DNA of 64,000 bases. Origin: Aphrophora alni (Eukaryota; Arthropoda; Insecta; Hemiptera; Aphrophoridae). Positions 30,150 to 45,100 of the stretch are shown here, piece by piece. Numbering within the stretch: the first letter of the stretch is position 1; each line of letters begins with the position of its first letter. The DNA lies in NCBI GenBank assembly GCA_963513935.1, contig OY740774.1:83972890-84036889 (forward strand), read 5' to 3'. A program made the position numbers and the translations under genes. The notes below the pieces were generated by a model. That model saw nothing but the letters and a program-made list of their open reading frames with translations. It ran no database searches and was not told the DNA's origin.

Positions 30150-30345
30150 ACTCTCTGATTTCCATCGTGTCACAACCATCCTTCTGGTATGGACTTTCTG
30201 GATGTGGTATGGGTGTAACTGTTGCTCGTGAAGTATCCTCCAAATACTAAATTGGTTGGAATTAAACTGTAGTGATAATTCTCTCGACCTCTTCTCAGGA
30301 TGCTCAGAAATTTCATTACCAACCAGTATCAATCATCTTTCTGGT
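30150..30345 (-). pseudogene. Transposase helix-turn-helix fossil (Tc1/mariner superfamily)
   Basis: The antisense frame reads FSIWRILHEQQLHPYHIQKV. It corresponds to the second DNA-binding helix region ('S..TVWR.L....LYPYH.Q.VQ') of a common insect transposase. It abuts the LINE ORF1 fossil, implying that one element inserted into the other. Confidence 0.6.
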
Positions 30346-30592
30346 AGCCTAAATTAAAGTCGGGTATTAGTCAAATTAAGCATATTACAATCTTATACAG
30401 TTTTGGTAAGTCATTTTAGATGCTATGTTTAAATAAATATGATATATATTGAAATATCTCTTATATTTAGCTACAGTTTTTAGGTTTTATCGCAAAAATA
30501 AAACAATCATGATATTTATACTATCACCACAAATATATTTTTGATTTTTTTTTTAAATTATTTATTGTTATAAAGATTTTATTCTTTTATAG
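30346..30592. other. Intergenic, nothing recognised
   Basis: Short AT-rich spacer. Confidence 0.3.
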
Positions 30593-30892
30593 CATGTGTC
30601 CCAAAAGTCCCCCCTATTATTTTTTTTATTGATGGGAATAGACAGATTTGCTTTGGGGAAAGTTTAGATAACCAAAGGAGGAGTTTTTTGAAGTATCAAA
30701 ATTTTCAACCCTTACCCCCAAAATGGGGTAGTTTGGGGGTAAGTCAAGAATTTTAAATAGCAACCCCTATTGAGTGATACTTCATTTTAAAGGTCTTTTA
30801 AAAATAAGAATAATGGCGCAAACTAGAGGTCTCTCATAAAGATTTTCGTGATCCGAATTTATGAGAGTCTACTGTAGTTACAAAAATATATA
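30593..30892. repeat. Repeat related to the 59540-60345 element
   Basis: Shares 'cccccaaaatggggtag' and 'gggggtaagtcaagaatttt' style phrases, plus a 'tttaaatagcaacccc' block, with the left arm of the palindromic element near 59550-59640. Probably a partial copy of that family. Confidence 0.35.
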
Positions 30893-31795
30893 CTGGGTGT
30901 CCCATAAAGAAACGGAAAAACTTTCAGGTGAAAATAAAGAAAAAAGTTCATATCAACATATGTCCTAAATTGGTTAGTTATCCATCTAGCTACCATTTTG
31001 TATTTTGAAAAATAAATCATCTTTTGAACGGCAAATGATTAAGTTGAAATTTTGCATGCTACTTGGTGCTATAAAAACTCAATTTGAGGAAAGTTATCAA
31101 TAGATTTCCTTTCCTCATTTAAAAATGTCTGATATTTAAAATGTTTAACATAGAATATTTAGAAAACTGTTAATTTTATAAAAAATCTACAAGAGACAAA
31201 AAGTTTCCTCTTAGTGGCACATAGAATGGTTTTAATTTTTTTCTGCTTGTCAAAGGATAATAGAGTTGTCTTCAAGAAGTGGAAACATTTTCTTGGTAAT
31301 TGTCTACAATATCTAAGATTAGCCTAGAAAAAAATTGTCTGCAAATTCTGCAATTTTTTATTTAATTCCGAATGATTGACGCAAATAAAGACTATATAAA
31401 TTTTAAATAATCGTTTTTATTATAATAACATACCAAAAATAGGCAGAAAATCGTTTTATTTTGTACTTAATAAACATTCTTTGCAGTATTGAATAACAAA
31501 AAATTTAATAAAATTATAAATGTTCCCAAAATAACAAACCTCATTTACAGTAATTATTCGAAATTTCCTCCTTTACAATATACACACCATTTTTTCCAAT
31601 GTAAAATATTTTCTGTGGCTTTCTGACAGGATCATTTCGTATAAATTCAACGGTATAGTCAATTTTAATGAGTAACTCATCTTTTGTATTAACTTTCTGT
31701 TGGTATACTATGGTTTTCATATGGCCCCAAATGATGTAATCTAGTGGCATTAAGTCAGGTGATATGGTGATTGGTCTGTCATGTTAAATACGGTT
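30893..31795 (-). pseudogene. Tc1/mariner-superfamily transposon fossil
   Basis: One end reads CTGGGTGTCCCATAAAGAAA, a terminal sequence common in this superfamily. The antisense frame ending near 31541 and continuing across 31750-31790 reads ISPDLMPLDYIIWGHMK, matching 'SPDLTPLDFFLWG..K' after the second catalytic aspartate, then VNTKDELLIKI. The upstream part of the transposase is missing or unreadable. Confidence 0.6.
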
Positions 31796-32695
31796 TTTAA
31801 AAAATGCATTCAAGTGATTTCTAGCTACTAAAGAAAATGTTGAGTTGAACTATAAAATGCGCTTGAAAATCGTATGCAATCTAATGGTACTAAAATAAAT
31901 TTATTTTCCTTCAAATATTTAAGTATTTCTTTTATTAAATAACTTATCTCTGTTTTTTAAATTCCATACTTTTGTATTTAAAAAAATTCATCCAAGTGCC
32001 CTTTGATGCATTACCCCATATTGCACACAACAGTAAAATACCGCCATTTTCAGAACTGGTAAAAAACATTATTTATAATTTTTTTTAAGATGCACATAAT
32101 AACATTTAATTTTGAAACCACTAGTCAAACCTAGAAATTTGGTACTTCACTCAATTGATAATTGTTCGCAAAGACATCTTCAGTTTGTTCTTCTATTCTT
32201 TGCTATTTAATATAATTATAATTTATTTTTCTAAATTTAGGACTAAATTTAACCAAAAATTTCTCATTTATTCAAATTTTAAAAATCCAGTTTCAAGAAA
32301 AAGGTTTACTGAACTGGACAATCAGCCAATTTTTTAACTTAATTTTAGGTATTTAATTAAGTACTTAACTTTTACATAACCATAAAAAGAAACATGGTTT
32401 TCACTTCATTTACCAAGCAAATTAAAAATATTTAAATAAAAGAATTACAAAAGATAAGGTAGTAACAAAGAAGAAGCATAATTAATTTTAAATGCATAAA
32501 GTGTACACTGCAATTATCACGAATTTTTTGTAAAATCACATAATATCTGATATTTATTCCAAATTTCATTTTATTTTAATTCAAATAAATACAATTATAC
32601 TTTATTTAGTTCAATAGTTGTGGTAATAGTTCTACCGAATTCCAACAGAATGCATGAAAGGTACCAAAAATGAATTTTTCAGGATGAGAATCAGT
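31796..32695. other. Intergenic AT-rich DNA, no gene seen
   Basis: A 60-codon frame at 32155-32337 has no motif. No terminal repeats or RNA genes were recognised. Confidence 0.35.
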
Positions 32696-32703
32696 TTTTA
32701 TAG

Positions 32704-32852
32704 TACAGTAATTTAGAATAAAAAATAAATCGAGAATTTGAAAGACGATTCCTACTTTTCGAGAATTGAAAGGCGATTCCTACTTTTCGAATTTATTTGA
32801 GTATTTCGCTACCTTCAAAATATGCGTTAACTACGAATATTGTACTGTAATT
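32704..32852. mobile_element. Small candidate MITE with internal tandem repeat
   Basis: Ends show TA followed by CAGTAATTTA on the left and TATTGTACTG followed by TA on the right, a weak inverted repeat with TA duplication as in pogo/Tc1-type MITEs. Inside, a unit of about 28 bp (GAATTTGAAAGACGATTCCT then acttttcga) occurs twice in tandem at 32733-32790. Non-coding. Confidence 0.4.
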
Positions 32853-33151
32853 GAATAAGTTTGTTCATTTTCCACCACCAGGTCAACCAAGTTAATTTTC
32901 TGCATAGAATGATCATAACCTTAAAATATATAAACATCTACAGAAAATTTGTGCCGTTTTGCCGACAGTAATGATTCTTTTTGTTTTTACCAAGCTATAA
33001 CCTAAATAATTTAATTTGACATAACACAAACAATTTTATAATAAAAAATAGCTGTGTAAAGTTTGGTTCTAAATGAAAATTCGTGAATCATATGATTAGT
33101 AACCATGGCAACATAAGAACTCTGGGGAATGTAATTATGTAAACAAACAAT

Positions 33152-36100
33152 ATGGCTCCTGTTGAGGTAAATACAATTTTGTCTTTTTACTTCTATTTGA
33201 TATTTTGTACTGAATAAAGTTTCTGCTTTAAAATTATTCTATAAGTAAGGATCATTGTTTGAATCAGCAATTTATTATTAATAAATTATGCACTTATTAA
33301 TAAATAATAAAAAACTTTTACTCTCTCCTTTACTAATAAACAAAACCTTTTTAAGTTCTTTTTTTAATTCAAAAGAGAGTGAATTGGGTTATAGAAAGTT
33401 CATATAGAGGGATATACAGCTACATTTCATTGTGTACCCTTCTTTCACCAAATGTGCTAGGATTGGGTTTTTCATCATCTGTTCCACTCTGGTTTTAAAG
33501 TTATTTGATAAAATAAGAGATTGTTCACATTATTAATATGGTTTAATTTGACATTTGCCATGTTTTTGACATATTTCTAAATTTTTAACCAATTTTATAG
33601 TTAGTAATTTAGTAGGATATTAAAACAACTGAATCTAAAACAACATCTAACCTGACAGACAAACCAAATACCACATTCATTGCTCAGTTTATAACCATAA
33701 TTAAGTTACAATAATACTAGACAGAGAGTATGACTACTATCTGGAATGCAATCAACTCATGTTAGATGGGATCTAGTTATGGTGAAAGGCTGTGCATAGT
33801 TTAACCTAACCTTCTTTGCTATTACTATAATTAAATAACTAACTACTGGTATATCAATTTTCTTCTTTTTTTAAGCTCTATTGTTAATGTTTATTAGTTT
33901 TTTAGGCACTTATTAGCATTTGTATCTAACTATAAGCTGAACGTAAATATTCTAGTAAATTTAACGAAACTGTCCTACATAAAATAATTAAACAGTCTGC
34001 ATCATTGTTATGTTCGGGTTCATAATTAATTAAATAAATATACAATTTATAAGAAGTACTTATGAGTTTAATATTGTAAGACACATATACATAGCTCGTA
34101 ATTCACTTGCATACTGACTGACCATAGCACATAGCAACCAAGACCAATTTCTATAGTATTTACTTTAGATTAGGCCTACATAACAATCATATCAAATAAA
34201 AATTTATATGTTGTCTAATAACACGTTATGTACCGGTAGTAAATTAAATTTTATTTTTTTATTTTTTGGTTTATCAGATCAGTTACTTCTTTATAAGTTT
34301 CAGCTGCAGTACTTATTAATTCTGCTGTTTGCAGAAAACTTTAATGTTTTTGGTAGTTTAAGTTATAAAAACAAAATTTTGTTTCTTACGTTAAACCATT
34401 TTAAAAGTTCTCAATGTAAGGAAATGGATTTTAAGAGTTTTGTTCAAACAGTATCTTTACGGAAAATGTAAGATGACCTTGAGTGAGAGAACATTCATTG
34501 GTGTGTGTAAAATATTTCCCCATAAGCAGATAGTCTTTGTTGTTATCAGTCAGTCTCTGAGTGAGAAAGTAGTTTCAGTGCATGTTGAATTTTAATGTTT
34601 TTGAGAAATGACGGAATTACATAAGCAGTGGTATAACATTTAATTTTTCATCACGTTTGGTGATACTCAAGTTGAAACGATTTAGGAGTTTTAGCAAGCT
34701 TTTGCCGATAATGCAATGAGTATCACACAAATTAAAGAGTGTCATAAGTGTTTCACGTTTCGCGGACAAAGACTGTCGTTGTGGTGAAAAAGTTGAAGGG
34801 ACAAGGTTGTTAACCAAGTGTGGATTTTGGCCATGCAGGACTGTCATGTCGCCATCTGAGAACTTGCAGATTTAGTAGGGATAAAAATACTGATTTGGTA
34901 TATTCTATTTTAAACAAGAATTTTGTCGTGCAAAAAGTGTTCGGAAAATTCATACTAACATTACACGGAGCAGAAATAACTCCATCTGCAAATCTTGCAG
35001 GATATGTTCACCTTCATAATTGGCTACCTTAGCTTCCTGAACACTGTGATTACAGGTGATGAGTTGTGGGTTCACAGATATGTCTTGGAAACGAAGGTGC
35101 AGCTATTACAGTGACTGTTTTATTTGATTAACAAAGGATATTGAATTATAAGTATGCAGCATCATACCAAAATATTCCCAAAGAGTACCGGTAGGCCCTA
35201 CTATCTAGAGGTACTCTGTTGCCTTTATGATGCCGTTCGGTGCAAAAGACTGGACCTGTGTAGTAGCGGAACTTGGCCGTTGTATCATGACAACAGTCCT
35301 GTGGTACATTAATCTTAGTACTCCCCTGACATGGGCTCCTTATTTATTCTCCATTTAAAAATGCCTCTGAAATGAACCCATATGCTGTAGAGTTCTCTCT
35401 CTCACTTATAGGCTGACTACCAGGGACTGATGTTCACTGTGAGTGGGAATAAAACAATATTTTAACTTAATATTGACACTGGTAATTATTTTAATTGTTA
35501 AATAAATCATACAAAAATAACTAAGTGTAGGACTACATCAAAATCATATTTATGTTACGACAAAACACCAGTTGTCTCAGTTTTAAGTACCGTATATTAA
35601 AAAAGTAATTAAGCCTATACAGTAGATCTTGAATATTTTTTAAAACTAAAAGTATTTGTTTTTCTTTTTAAGGAATTTCATGAAAGAAGCACCAATAATA
35701 CAATCCTATTCAATTTGTCAAAGAATGAATATTTCAAATTAAATGAACACTACAAAATTTTACAAAGGAAACTGAAGGGTAGCTGGAAAGTTACAATGTA
35801 AGTTGATATGCATGAGCAATATTTATGTATTTATAACATTTTACACTTGCACACTTTTAGTAGTGATCTCATTATTTGCTCCAATTATAAAATTATAAAA
35901 TAAATAGGCTACTTATTATATTATGAGTCAAAAAGTTTTAAAAAATATAATTGAGTTGTTCTATTTAAAAATGAAATGATTAATTTGCAGTGTTGCCAAC
36001 AAAAATGAGTATAAAATTTTGTTTTTTTTACTTTCACATATACATAGTATAGAGAAAATTATGTAGTGGGTCAAAAAATTGGGTGAGTTTTTCGTGGAAA

Positions 36101-39100
36101 TATCTGTGTTACAGTCCTGTGCGACCAAAAAGCGGTTTTGTGAATGATTTCAGTCTATTGTACTCTACAGGCTAAATGTGTGGGGCATTGTTAATAAAAT
36201 TTGGTTTGTTGGCATATTTTGGTCATATCTCAGGATTTTTTCCCATCATTTTGATAACTCATATCATGCCATATGACAAAAAAAAGTACAAAATTATGAT
36301 TTTCTCAAAATAAGCTTTTAACAATTTTGTTTAAATGGAGCCTCTATCGACACTGCTCTTATGTCCTGCAAAGTAAATAATGTTAATGTCTAGATATTGT
36401 TTGTAGTGGTTTGATTATTTATATTTATTTTTTAGAAATAAAGACGAAATCACAAACGAAGTACTAAATGGTGTTAATGTATTCATTCTGGCTGCACCGA
36501 AAGAAAAATTTACTGAGAGTGAATTTAATGTTATAAAAAAATACTTAGACAATGGTGGAAGCATTTTGGTAATGATGGCAGAAGGAGGAGAGAAAACTTT
36601 TCCAACAAATATTAACTTTCTGTTAGAAGAATTTGGAATAATGGTTAACAACGGTAAGTATTATAAGTTTGATTTTTCATACACAGTAAGAGGCAAGGAT
36701 GGATTTTTGCTGTCGTAGGCAGACATTATTTCCTCCCTCACTCTTAACCTACCCTCTCCTCTCACCCATCGTCCTGTTATTTTTGACCAATATCTTAAAC
36801 TACTAATATGGAAAAAAAAAGTTTAACAAATAAATAAATTAGTAAGTGTTCATTGTCATGGTCTTTTTTTATTGATTACATATTATTAACTGAATATTCA
36901 GAGTTAAAATATAAATGGGAAAGGAAGGACTACTACAATTATTACACCAATCTCATTATTCATATTTATTACTTAAACTAGTTAATATGTGTTTTGAAAT
37001 AAATGTTTCTTATTTTTCTTTGTTCTAATTTTTTTTTATTTTGCTGTGCTAGGTGCGCACCTAGTCCAGCCATTGGGAAATATGTCCCTGCTAAAGGGTA
37101 TATCATTGATATATCAATGAAATAAGTTTTAAACTTACAATATACTATTTCTTGTTCTCAGAAGCTTCTTTCAAGATTAACTTTTTTAACGCAAGTCTCT
37201 TTTGAGGCAAAATTTGTTTCCTTTATCTAGTATTTACATTATTGGCTCACCTATCGTAATAAGCTTTTATCTTTTAGAAACTATGATGATTATAGATCAC
37301 TTCTGCACAAATTCTTTTTTACTAAAATTGTTGACAAATTAATAAAATGTATTAAAATTTTGCTTAATAAAACTTTCCTGTCATTTTGCAAACACACAAA
37401 CAAATGAAAGGTAAACTATCACCATAGATAAATCACCAAAAAAACAAGTACACAGACACTCTGTGGGTAGCTTCCTTCTTTAAAAAGAATTTTCAAAGAG
37501 TTAGTACCCATTACGCCTTTAAAAAATAATGAAAATCTCTTTTTAAACACTTATAAAAGAAAGGGTATATCAAACTACTTTTACACATAAACATATTTCT
37601 GAATACCCTCTTCATACAGACTTGAAAAGGATACTGCCAAGTCAAGCTGGTGTCATCCTTATGAATAAACTTCCCAACAAATTTATACAAATTCCGAATA
37701 AAATGCCATTTAAAAACAGCTCTGAGAAAGTTATTGCTTTCTGGATCGTTTTTCGGTGGAGAAGGTTTTCAGCCACGATTGGGGAAATGAAAATAACTAA
37801 GAACAACACCATGACATAAATATTGTTGTAGCTATTCTGGAGTTCTGCGAGTTATTTGAGCCATAATTAGTAATCTCAGAAGTTCCTATTTCATTTAATA
37901 CAGCCTATGTTGCTCAAGTTTTATATTTCTAACAATTTCATAATCTGCTTTCTATCAGACATTGTGATTGTGTATTAATTTTAAATTATTATTTTGTTGG
38001 AAATAATGAAACGATTATTCAATTCCATAAAAGAGCTTTATTTACGACATATGTTTCGCCGTTAGACTTGTTTTGTTTTCAATTTAGTTGCTTGAAAATG
38101 CCTAACGGCGAAACATTGGTCGCAAATAAAGCTCTTTTGTGGAATTGAATAATCGTTTCATTATTTCCATTATCATGGAATTCCATCATGTACTGACTGT
38201 TGTAACATTAAATTATATTATTTTGTTTATTGTTTTTTTCTGTTATGTTTTAGTATTTGTTATATTTTTGGATATATTTATGTTTCATTTTTATTATGAT
38301 GATGGCCATAGAAATTGTGTTGGTTTAAGTTTTGTTTATAAATCATATATCTATACAATTTATTTTATTTTTATATTGTTATTTTATATGTGGACTATGT
38401 AGGGATGAATTGTAATTGTTAGATTGATTACAACTCTTGTTATACAAATGATATTTGTTCGACCATAACAGGTAATAAATGAAATAGAATGTGAAGACAG
38501 CTAATGTCTCTTTTGACATTGATTGGCAAGGAACTGCTTCAGATGCAGGAAAAATGAAATTCACATGGTGCTGTAATGGTGATCCAAACAAAGTATATGA
38601 TGTATTCTTGGATTTGAGTAGCAATGTATAGCTGAGGATTATTATGAAACAACACAAAACCATGAATAAGCTTGCTTTGTTTTACATCAAAAGGCTCAAT
38701 TTATCTAAGGTTTTACAATTAAGATGCAGCATAGTTCTATCCCTTGGCCAGAAATGAAACTCCCTGTAGTAACACAAAAAATGGTGTACATGATCTTCCA
38801 GATAGAAATTGTTTGCTGTTTTTTTCTGTGATTTAGTATGCACTTCATGGATTGTTTTGATTTTTGTGTAATATGAGACTCCCACATATCACCAGTGACG
38901 ATTTGTTGTAAAAAAAAAATCATCATATACATCTCTGTATCGTGTAATAAATGTAAAAGCACTGCCAATTTGCTTGTTTTTGTGAACTTCTGATAATTTA
39001 AATGTTGTGTCACAATTTTGTGACAAAACCATTACGAAGTTTTTCATTTACGAGTTGGACAAAATCATCATTAATCAATTCATTAATGGTTGTCTACTCC

Positions 39101-42100
39101 GTTTCTTATCATGGATGTTTTTGCACCCTTCGATAAACTGCCTAACCCATTTCCTTATAATTCCATCACTCATTGTATTTTCACTGTTAACTTCACTAAT
39201 CTGGGAATGAGTCTCTGCTGATTTCACATTTCTTGCATTAAAAAAAAAAACAGTCTGTGGTTCACAGTCTTTAAACTGTCTTAAACATTTTAATTGTATA
39301 AAACAAACTGTAAACAACAACTACTTCTCCCGTAACTTTGTCTGTAGTCAGTTAAAATATCAAGGATCTCAGCATGCATGTACTTTCAAACAACCGAAGC
39401 ATACTAGTAGCCACATCTGGAAAAGGTATTTTTCTAATATCTCTTTTAAAAACATGTTTTTTAAAAATGATTTATGTTTGAAGGTTATATACTAAAATGT
39501 GTATATTTTTGTATACAGACTGTGTAGTGAGAACACATTACTATAAATATTTCCATCCAAAAGAATGTTTTGTGGCAAATGGTGTGCTCAATAGAGGTTT
39601 GGCGAAATTTGTTGGTAAAGATGTTTCGGACAATCCTTCACAGTAAGTAGACACTTTTTTTCCAATGTAAATTTTTAAGAAAGGTGTAGTTTTATAAGTG
39701 TTTCAAAATATTCTGGGCCAAAAGAGTAATTTATATAAAATAGAATAGAAATTTCTTAGAATAAGAAATATGTATATATTTATATAATAGATATGTAAAT
39801 AGTAATACAAAATTGCTACAGAAGTAGTTATTGACAGAAATTTACTGTCCTGGAGAACAATACACCTGTTGTAAAACTATTAGATTTGAAATGAATGAAA
39901 TGTTACACAGTATAGTACCTACGATACAAATAGGAAGAGAAAAATATAAATAAATCCTTAAACTATAAAAATAAAATTTTACTTTCCATCATATAATTTG
40001 TAGAATATGGAAAGTAATACGATGGATTCAAAAAATTTGTCTCTAAGGTTTTTGTGGGTGTATTCATTTTAAGGTTCCCAAAGTTCAAAAAAGTGATTTT
40101 TGAAACGATTTCCGACTGTTGTATGTGCAGTGTTCTAAACCCTAAACGTATGGACAGATTTTAATTAAATTTAGTTGTGGGCAGATTTGGGGAATATCTA
40201 GGTTTGTTTTAATATGTTTTTATAACAAAAAATTTGGGGGAATCTTAGCACCAATAAGAAAAAATGCAAAATTAATTATTTTTTTAAATCGGCTGAAACA
40301 GTTTTCTTCAAGTGTAGCCTCTAAGGACAAAAACAAAACAGTGGTCGTAATTTCTCAAAAATTTCAGTTTGTGAGTAATGGTAAAAAATATAAAATTGGC
40401 CTTACGGTGTTATAAAATACCGGATGTTTCAAAAAGAATATCAGGGTTTTATTTGTTTATTATACCTCTTAGATGATATGCTCAGTAATGATTATATACT
40501 TGAATGAAAAGGCAAGATGCCAGTTGTAGTTATGTGCATGCTCATAAACTGTCCTAAACTTTCCACTTGAAATAATTATATTATAGGTACCGGTATGTAT
40601 TTTTGATATATGTACAATGATTATTTAAGTTAAAGGTGTTGATTTCAGAGCCTTGAGTTTTGTCTATCCGTATGGAGCCACATTGAATGTTGCACGTCCG
40701 GCAACAGCTATCTTATCCAGTGGTACTGTAGCGTTTCCACTCAACAGACCTGTTCTAGCATTCCATTCTTTGACTTCACGAAGTCATGGTAGTAATAAAG
40801 GTAATTATTTAATTATATTCAAAGCATTCGATTTTCAAACTATCATTCATACTGTAGCCGTCAACTTGTGGTTTGTAAAATGTAGGTTACTGTTGAAAGA
40901 AAAGTTTATAGGCACAACTATAATACCTTACTAATTAATAGTATATAACTATATTGGTGATTACTTACTGGTCATAAAATAATAATTAGCAGTGAGATTT
41001 ACAATTAACTTTCCCATTGTCTGTAAAAACAAACACTATTAAACGATGCAAGAATGTATGACTGGGCTACAAAAATAAAGTAATTTTGGCCGCTGATTAC
41101 ATTTGCCACTATATTGACTGTATAAAGTACACATGTATTCTCAGACTTACAAAAGATATGCAATGTTTATTCACCATTTATTATCTTATTTAAAAAATTT
41201 TAAATAAAAAAAATTGACACTGAATTGTGGAGAAAATTTATAACTTCAAAAACAAAACAACTGTGGCATGTGTAATTGACTTTCCAAGAAATTTCAAACG
41301 TTTGCTGCTGAGCAAGGATAGGCCAACTTGTAATAGAAGAATAATTCTTCTGAAGAAGACAAACTCACAAAGGTCTCCACTTTACAAGAAATTTTAAAAT
41401 GAACCAGAGACATTTCAATATCTCCTTCTTGCACAGAGATGATCCCACTATGTACAGAAATAAAGAAATCTTTATAAGAAAGCATAATAACCCAGTTCAT
41501 CAATGACTAAAATCTTGACGGAGAGGTTTTTGGTGGTAATGGCTACTGGATTGTTTGAGATGCATCCATGTCCTCTGACACTAGTATAAAGAAGTTAATA
41601 AAAACAAATCAACAAATGAAAGAACAGTATAAACCTAGTTTTTAAAATTCATCAAGCCTGCATGTGAGTAGTGATGCGATACATTGTTTAAATATCATCA
41701 CTTTCCGTTAGCTTGCAGATAGTATTGATGTCACCTGTATATCTCAGCTGTATTTATAATTGCTTCTTTAAAACAATATTTAAGATATTTTCAAACATAA
41801 CCTTATGCATAATATGTTGGTGTATATTGCTCATTAAGGTCAATAAAAGCAATACATAGCCGATTAAAATAATAATAATTTTTGTAAATGTCTGCTAAAA
41901 AAAAGGACAGTGGTCGCTTATTTATCAAATTTTACTAAATTTTAAATGTTATTTTTACTTCTGATACTTTTGGACAAAGACTGATGTACAAGTTATGAGA
42001 TCAGATTAGAAAGTATCTAATCTTTAGCTGTGAAAAATCCAATTACTCACCTGTAGTTCTGAAATTGTAATTCTCTTTAGTACTCTCCTTGACACATTAC

Positions 42101-45100
42101 TTCCAGCGTTTCCACTATTATTAGAAACATTTCTGGAATGTCTTTTTGGGGGTGAAGTACATCTGGGTTGTCTTGTTTTGCATAATGTTTTTTCATAACT
42201 CAAATCAGCTCACATTAAAAGCATTTTCAGCTTGGTAAACAGCCAAAAATAACAAGTAAAGTAGGAATGCTGTGTAGAAACTCAAGAAACTCTGAAATAG
42301 ATGGAATGGATGGTGTGTTGACTGTGCACTTACTGTGTTTTTTTTGCCTTTGGGACGTTGAATGTCTCCACTGTGTTGACTACACCGTTGTTTCTGGGTC
42401 GTATCTGTAAACTCACAAGTGATTACACTGTTCTGAACGTACAGGGATTGCTCTTATTAGCATAAATCCAAATGGAGTTGGTTCTGCTTCAGCATTTGGC
42501 ACATATTTTGTGGACCACAAAGGCCACATTCTTGTATAATATTGACTGTACGAAATGAGTACTTATCTCCATCTCATTAATGATTATGTGACGTTTCTGT
42601 ATAGCCAAAGCACTTGGTAAATAACGTCATGAGCATGTAGCTTGTTGAGAGTATGAGAGTAGTTGTCCACTGACATACAGCATCTTTGAAATGTACCTCA
42701 TAATTTGTGTGGTGGACATGGTATTGTTGTCAAAAGCGTGTTGAAACTTCCAAATGTTTTCTACTTTGAGACCACCAAATGTGATGCTATACTGTTAAGC
42801 TCAGGTCATTTTATCATATAAAAACCAATGAGTCCTAACTAGAAGATTACCAGCAATTGATGCACAACATGCACACCATCCACCTCTCCACTGCAGTTTA
42901 CTTCTCATTTTTCTTTTGTTGGTCCTGAAAAATTCACACCGGATACTTTTTGGACAGATCTTGTAAATACATGTATTTGTAAATTTATGCTTGTGTTTGA
43001 ATATATTATTACGTTTGTACAGAATTATTTTATTTTAGTTTAACTTTGACCTCCAAAACTTAAACTTATCATGTTTCCCTAGGTGTCGTAGGAAAGTTAG
43101 CCGTCCTTGGATCTGCACATGTGTTTTCTGATCAGTTTATTGACAAAGAAGACAACGACCGAGTTAGAGACATCATATTCAATTTCCTAACATCAGATTC
43201 AATTCAGCTTAATGCTCTAGACGCTGAGGATCCTGATGTAAGACCATTAAAAACATACAAAACATACTTGGAACAATAATTTTTTTTAAATATATATATT
43301 TTTTGTACAGTAGGCTTACGACTATCTGATGTAATGTGAAGGTCAGCCAGACTGGATGATGAGGGGTCTTTCTGTCCAATTATTATCCGAATTTCTGTTA
43401 ACTAACATTAGTAGGATTTCATCGCATATTTAAACTTGTATTTATAAACTTTGATCAAAGATTTGATGTTACATGGAAGATTAAATAAAATGATGAAAAT
43501 ATTTATTTAAAATTGTAATATTCATTTAAGAGTGTAACAAAGATTACATATATCGGGTAATATATGTCTTGCATTTGTCACTTATGAACAGTTATAAAAT
43601 TACTATCACTCTACTCATTTTCTGCTAACCAAGTACCTGTAAAATAATGGAACCATAATTTTCTTGTACAGTTATGAAAAAAGTTTTGCACATCATTCAT
43701 GGAGTTACAATCATCTCTTTGTCAATAAAGTAATTCCAAAAGTAGGAACCTGCAATTACTTGGGATATAAAAACTATACAGAAAATGTATACTGTGCATA
43801 TAACGAAATAAGTGTTTATGATCGAAAAGTATTGTAAATAAATTGTTTTATAGACTAAATTAGTGGTTCCATATTAATAATTACATTACCTAGGCTGTAT
43901 AGTATGGTGAACTTGATAGTCGTGAGTCTACTGTAATTTATTATAAGATTTTGTTATCACCATTCAAAATATTGATTATAAGCTATGATTAATAGGAATA
44001 ACATCTTTAATATTCAAAATAAACATCCCATATTGTGAGAATGGGCCTAATTGTTCGGGAACCAATTACAGAACTGTTATAAAAAAGTGTTTATTAGTTT
44101 AATTTATTAAATTGGTTCTCTTCAAATCAATATTCTTGATTAACCTTTGCATTCCAATGTTGACAGACAGCCATTGTAGTAAACTGTTCACTGACAATGT
44201 TCTTATTAAGAAGACCACTGGAACTGAGTTTTCTGAACAGCTCATTAGTGTCATTTAACAGATGAAACTGTCTTCATTGTTAAGCACCATACAGGGCTTT
44301 TAATTCAGGCTTTAGATTAAAAATCATACATTTAGTCTTACTGGGATTTAGTCTTACTGTAAGATTATTATCATTGAAATTAATATCAGCATGCACTAAG
44401 TTTTGAATAAAAGCGTTTATTTCAATCTCTTGTAGGTGGCAGCCTTTAAAACTTCATCATACATTCATATGAGTTGTGTTCACAGTTTCAATTTAATCAT
44501 TATCTTCAATTATTTATGAATAAGTTCCAAGAAAAATGTATTTTTATATTAAAGCTTGGAATAACAAATTGGGGTTTTACACTAAAAGCTAGAGTTCATT
44601 TTCTCAAAAGATGTGAACCAATTCTTTTTTTTTCTTTTCCTGCTGTTGTTTGATCTAAAGTTATAAAACTATTTCTATCCTCTTGTAACACTCTGTATAT
44701 GAATTTCCTAACTATTCACCACTAAAAATATTGTGGAAAGTGTAAAAAGAAATTTTCTATTAAAATGTTTATTTTAATTTTAATCTTAAAATCTTCAACC
44801 TAAAATTTTTATTGTTTACTATTATTTTTAATATAAAACTATACCATCATATTTGGGATATAGAATATTACAAGTATAATTTTTATATGGGATATTGAGA
44901 AACTGTAATTAAAATTTTGAGGAGATGAAATAGTTATAATGGAGGTGCTAAAAGTCAATATTTTTCAGATTGCAGACTACGTACAGGTACCAGACACATG
45001 TTACTTATCAGATCTCCCTCAAGGCAGTTTACAAGAATGTGCTGATGATTTACCTACAGATTATACTAGATTATTTGATCATGCATTGTATTCTGTGAAT

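Noticed and set aside
34208..34471. 87-codon sense frame in IFT52 intron 1
   Set aside because: Hydrophobic by AT composition, no motif, and lies upstream of a mariner fossil in an intron of a well-supported gene.
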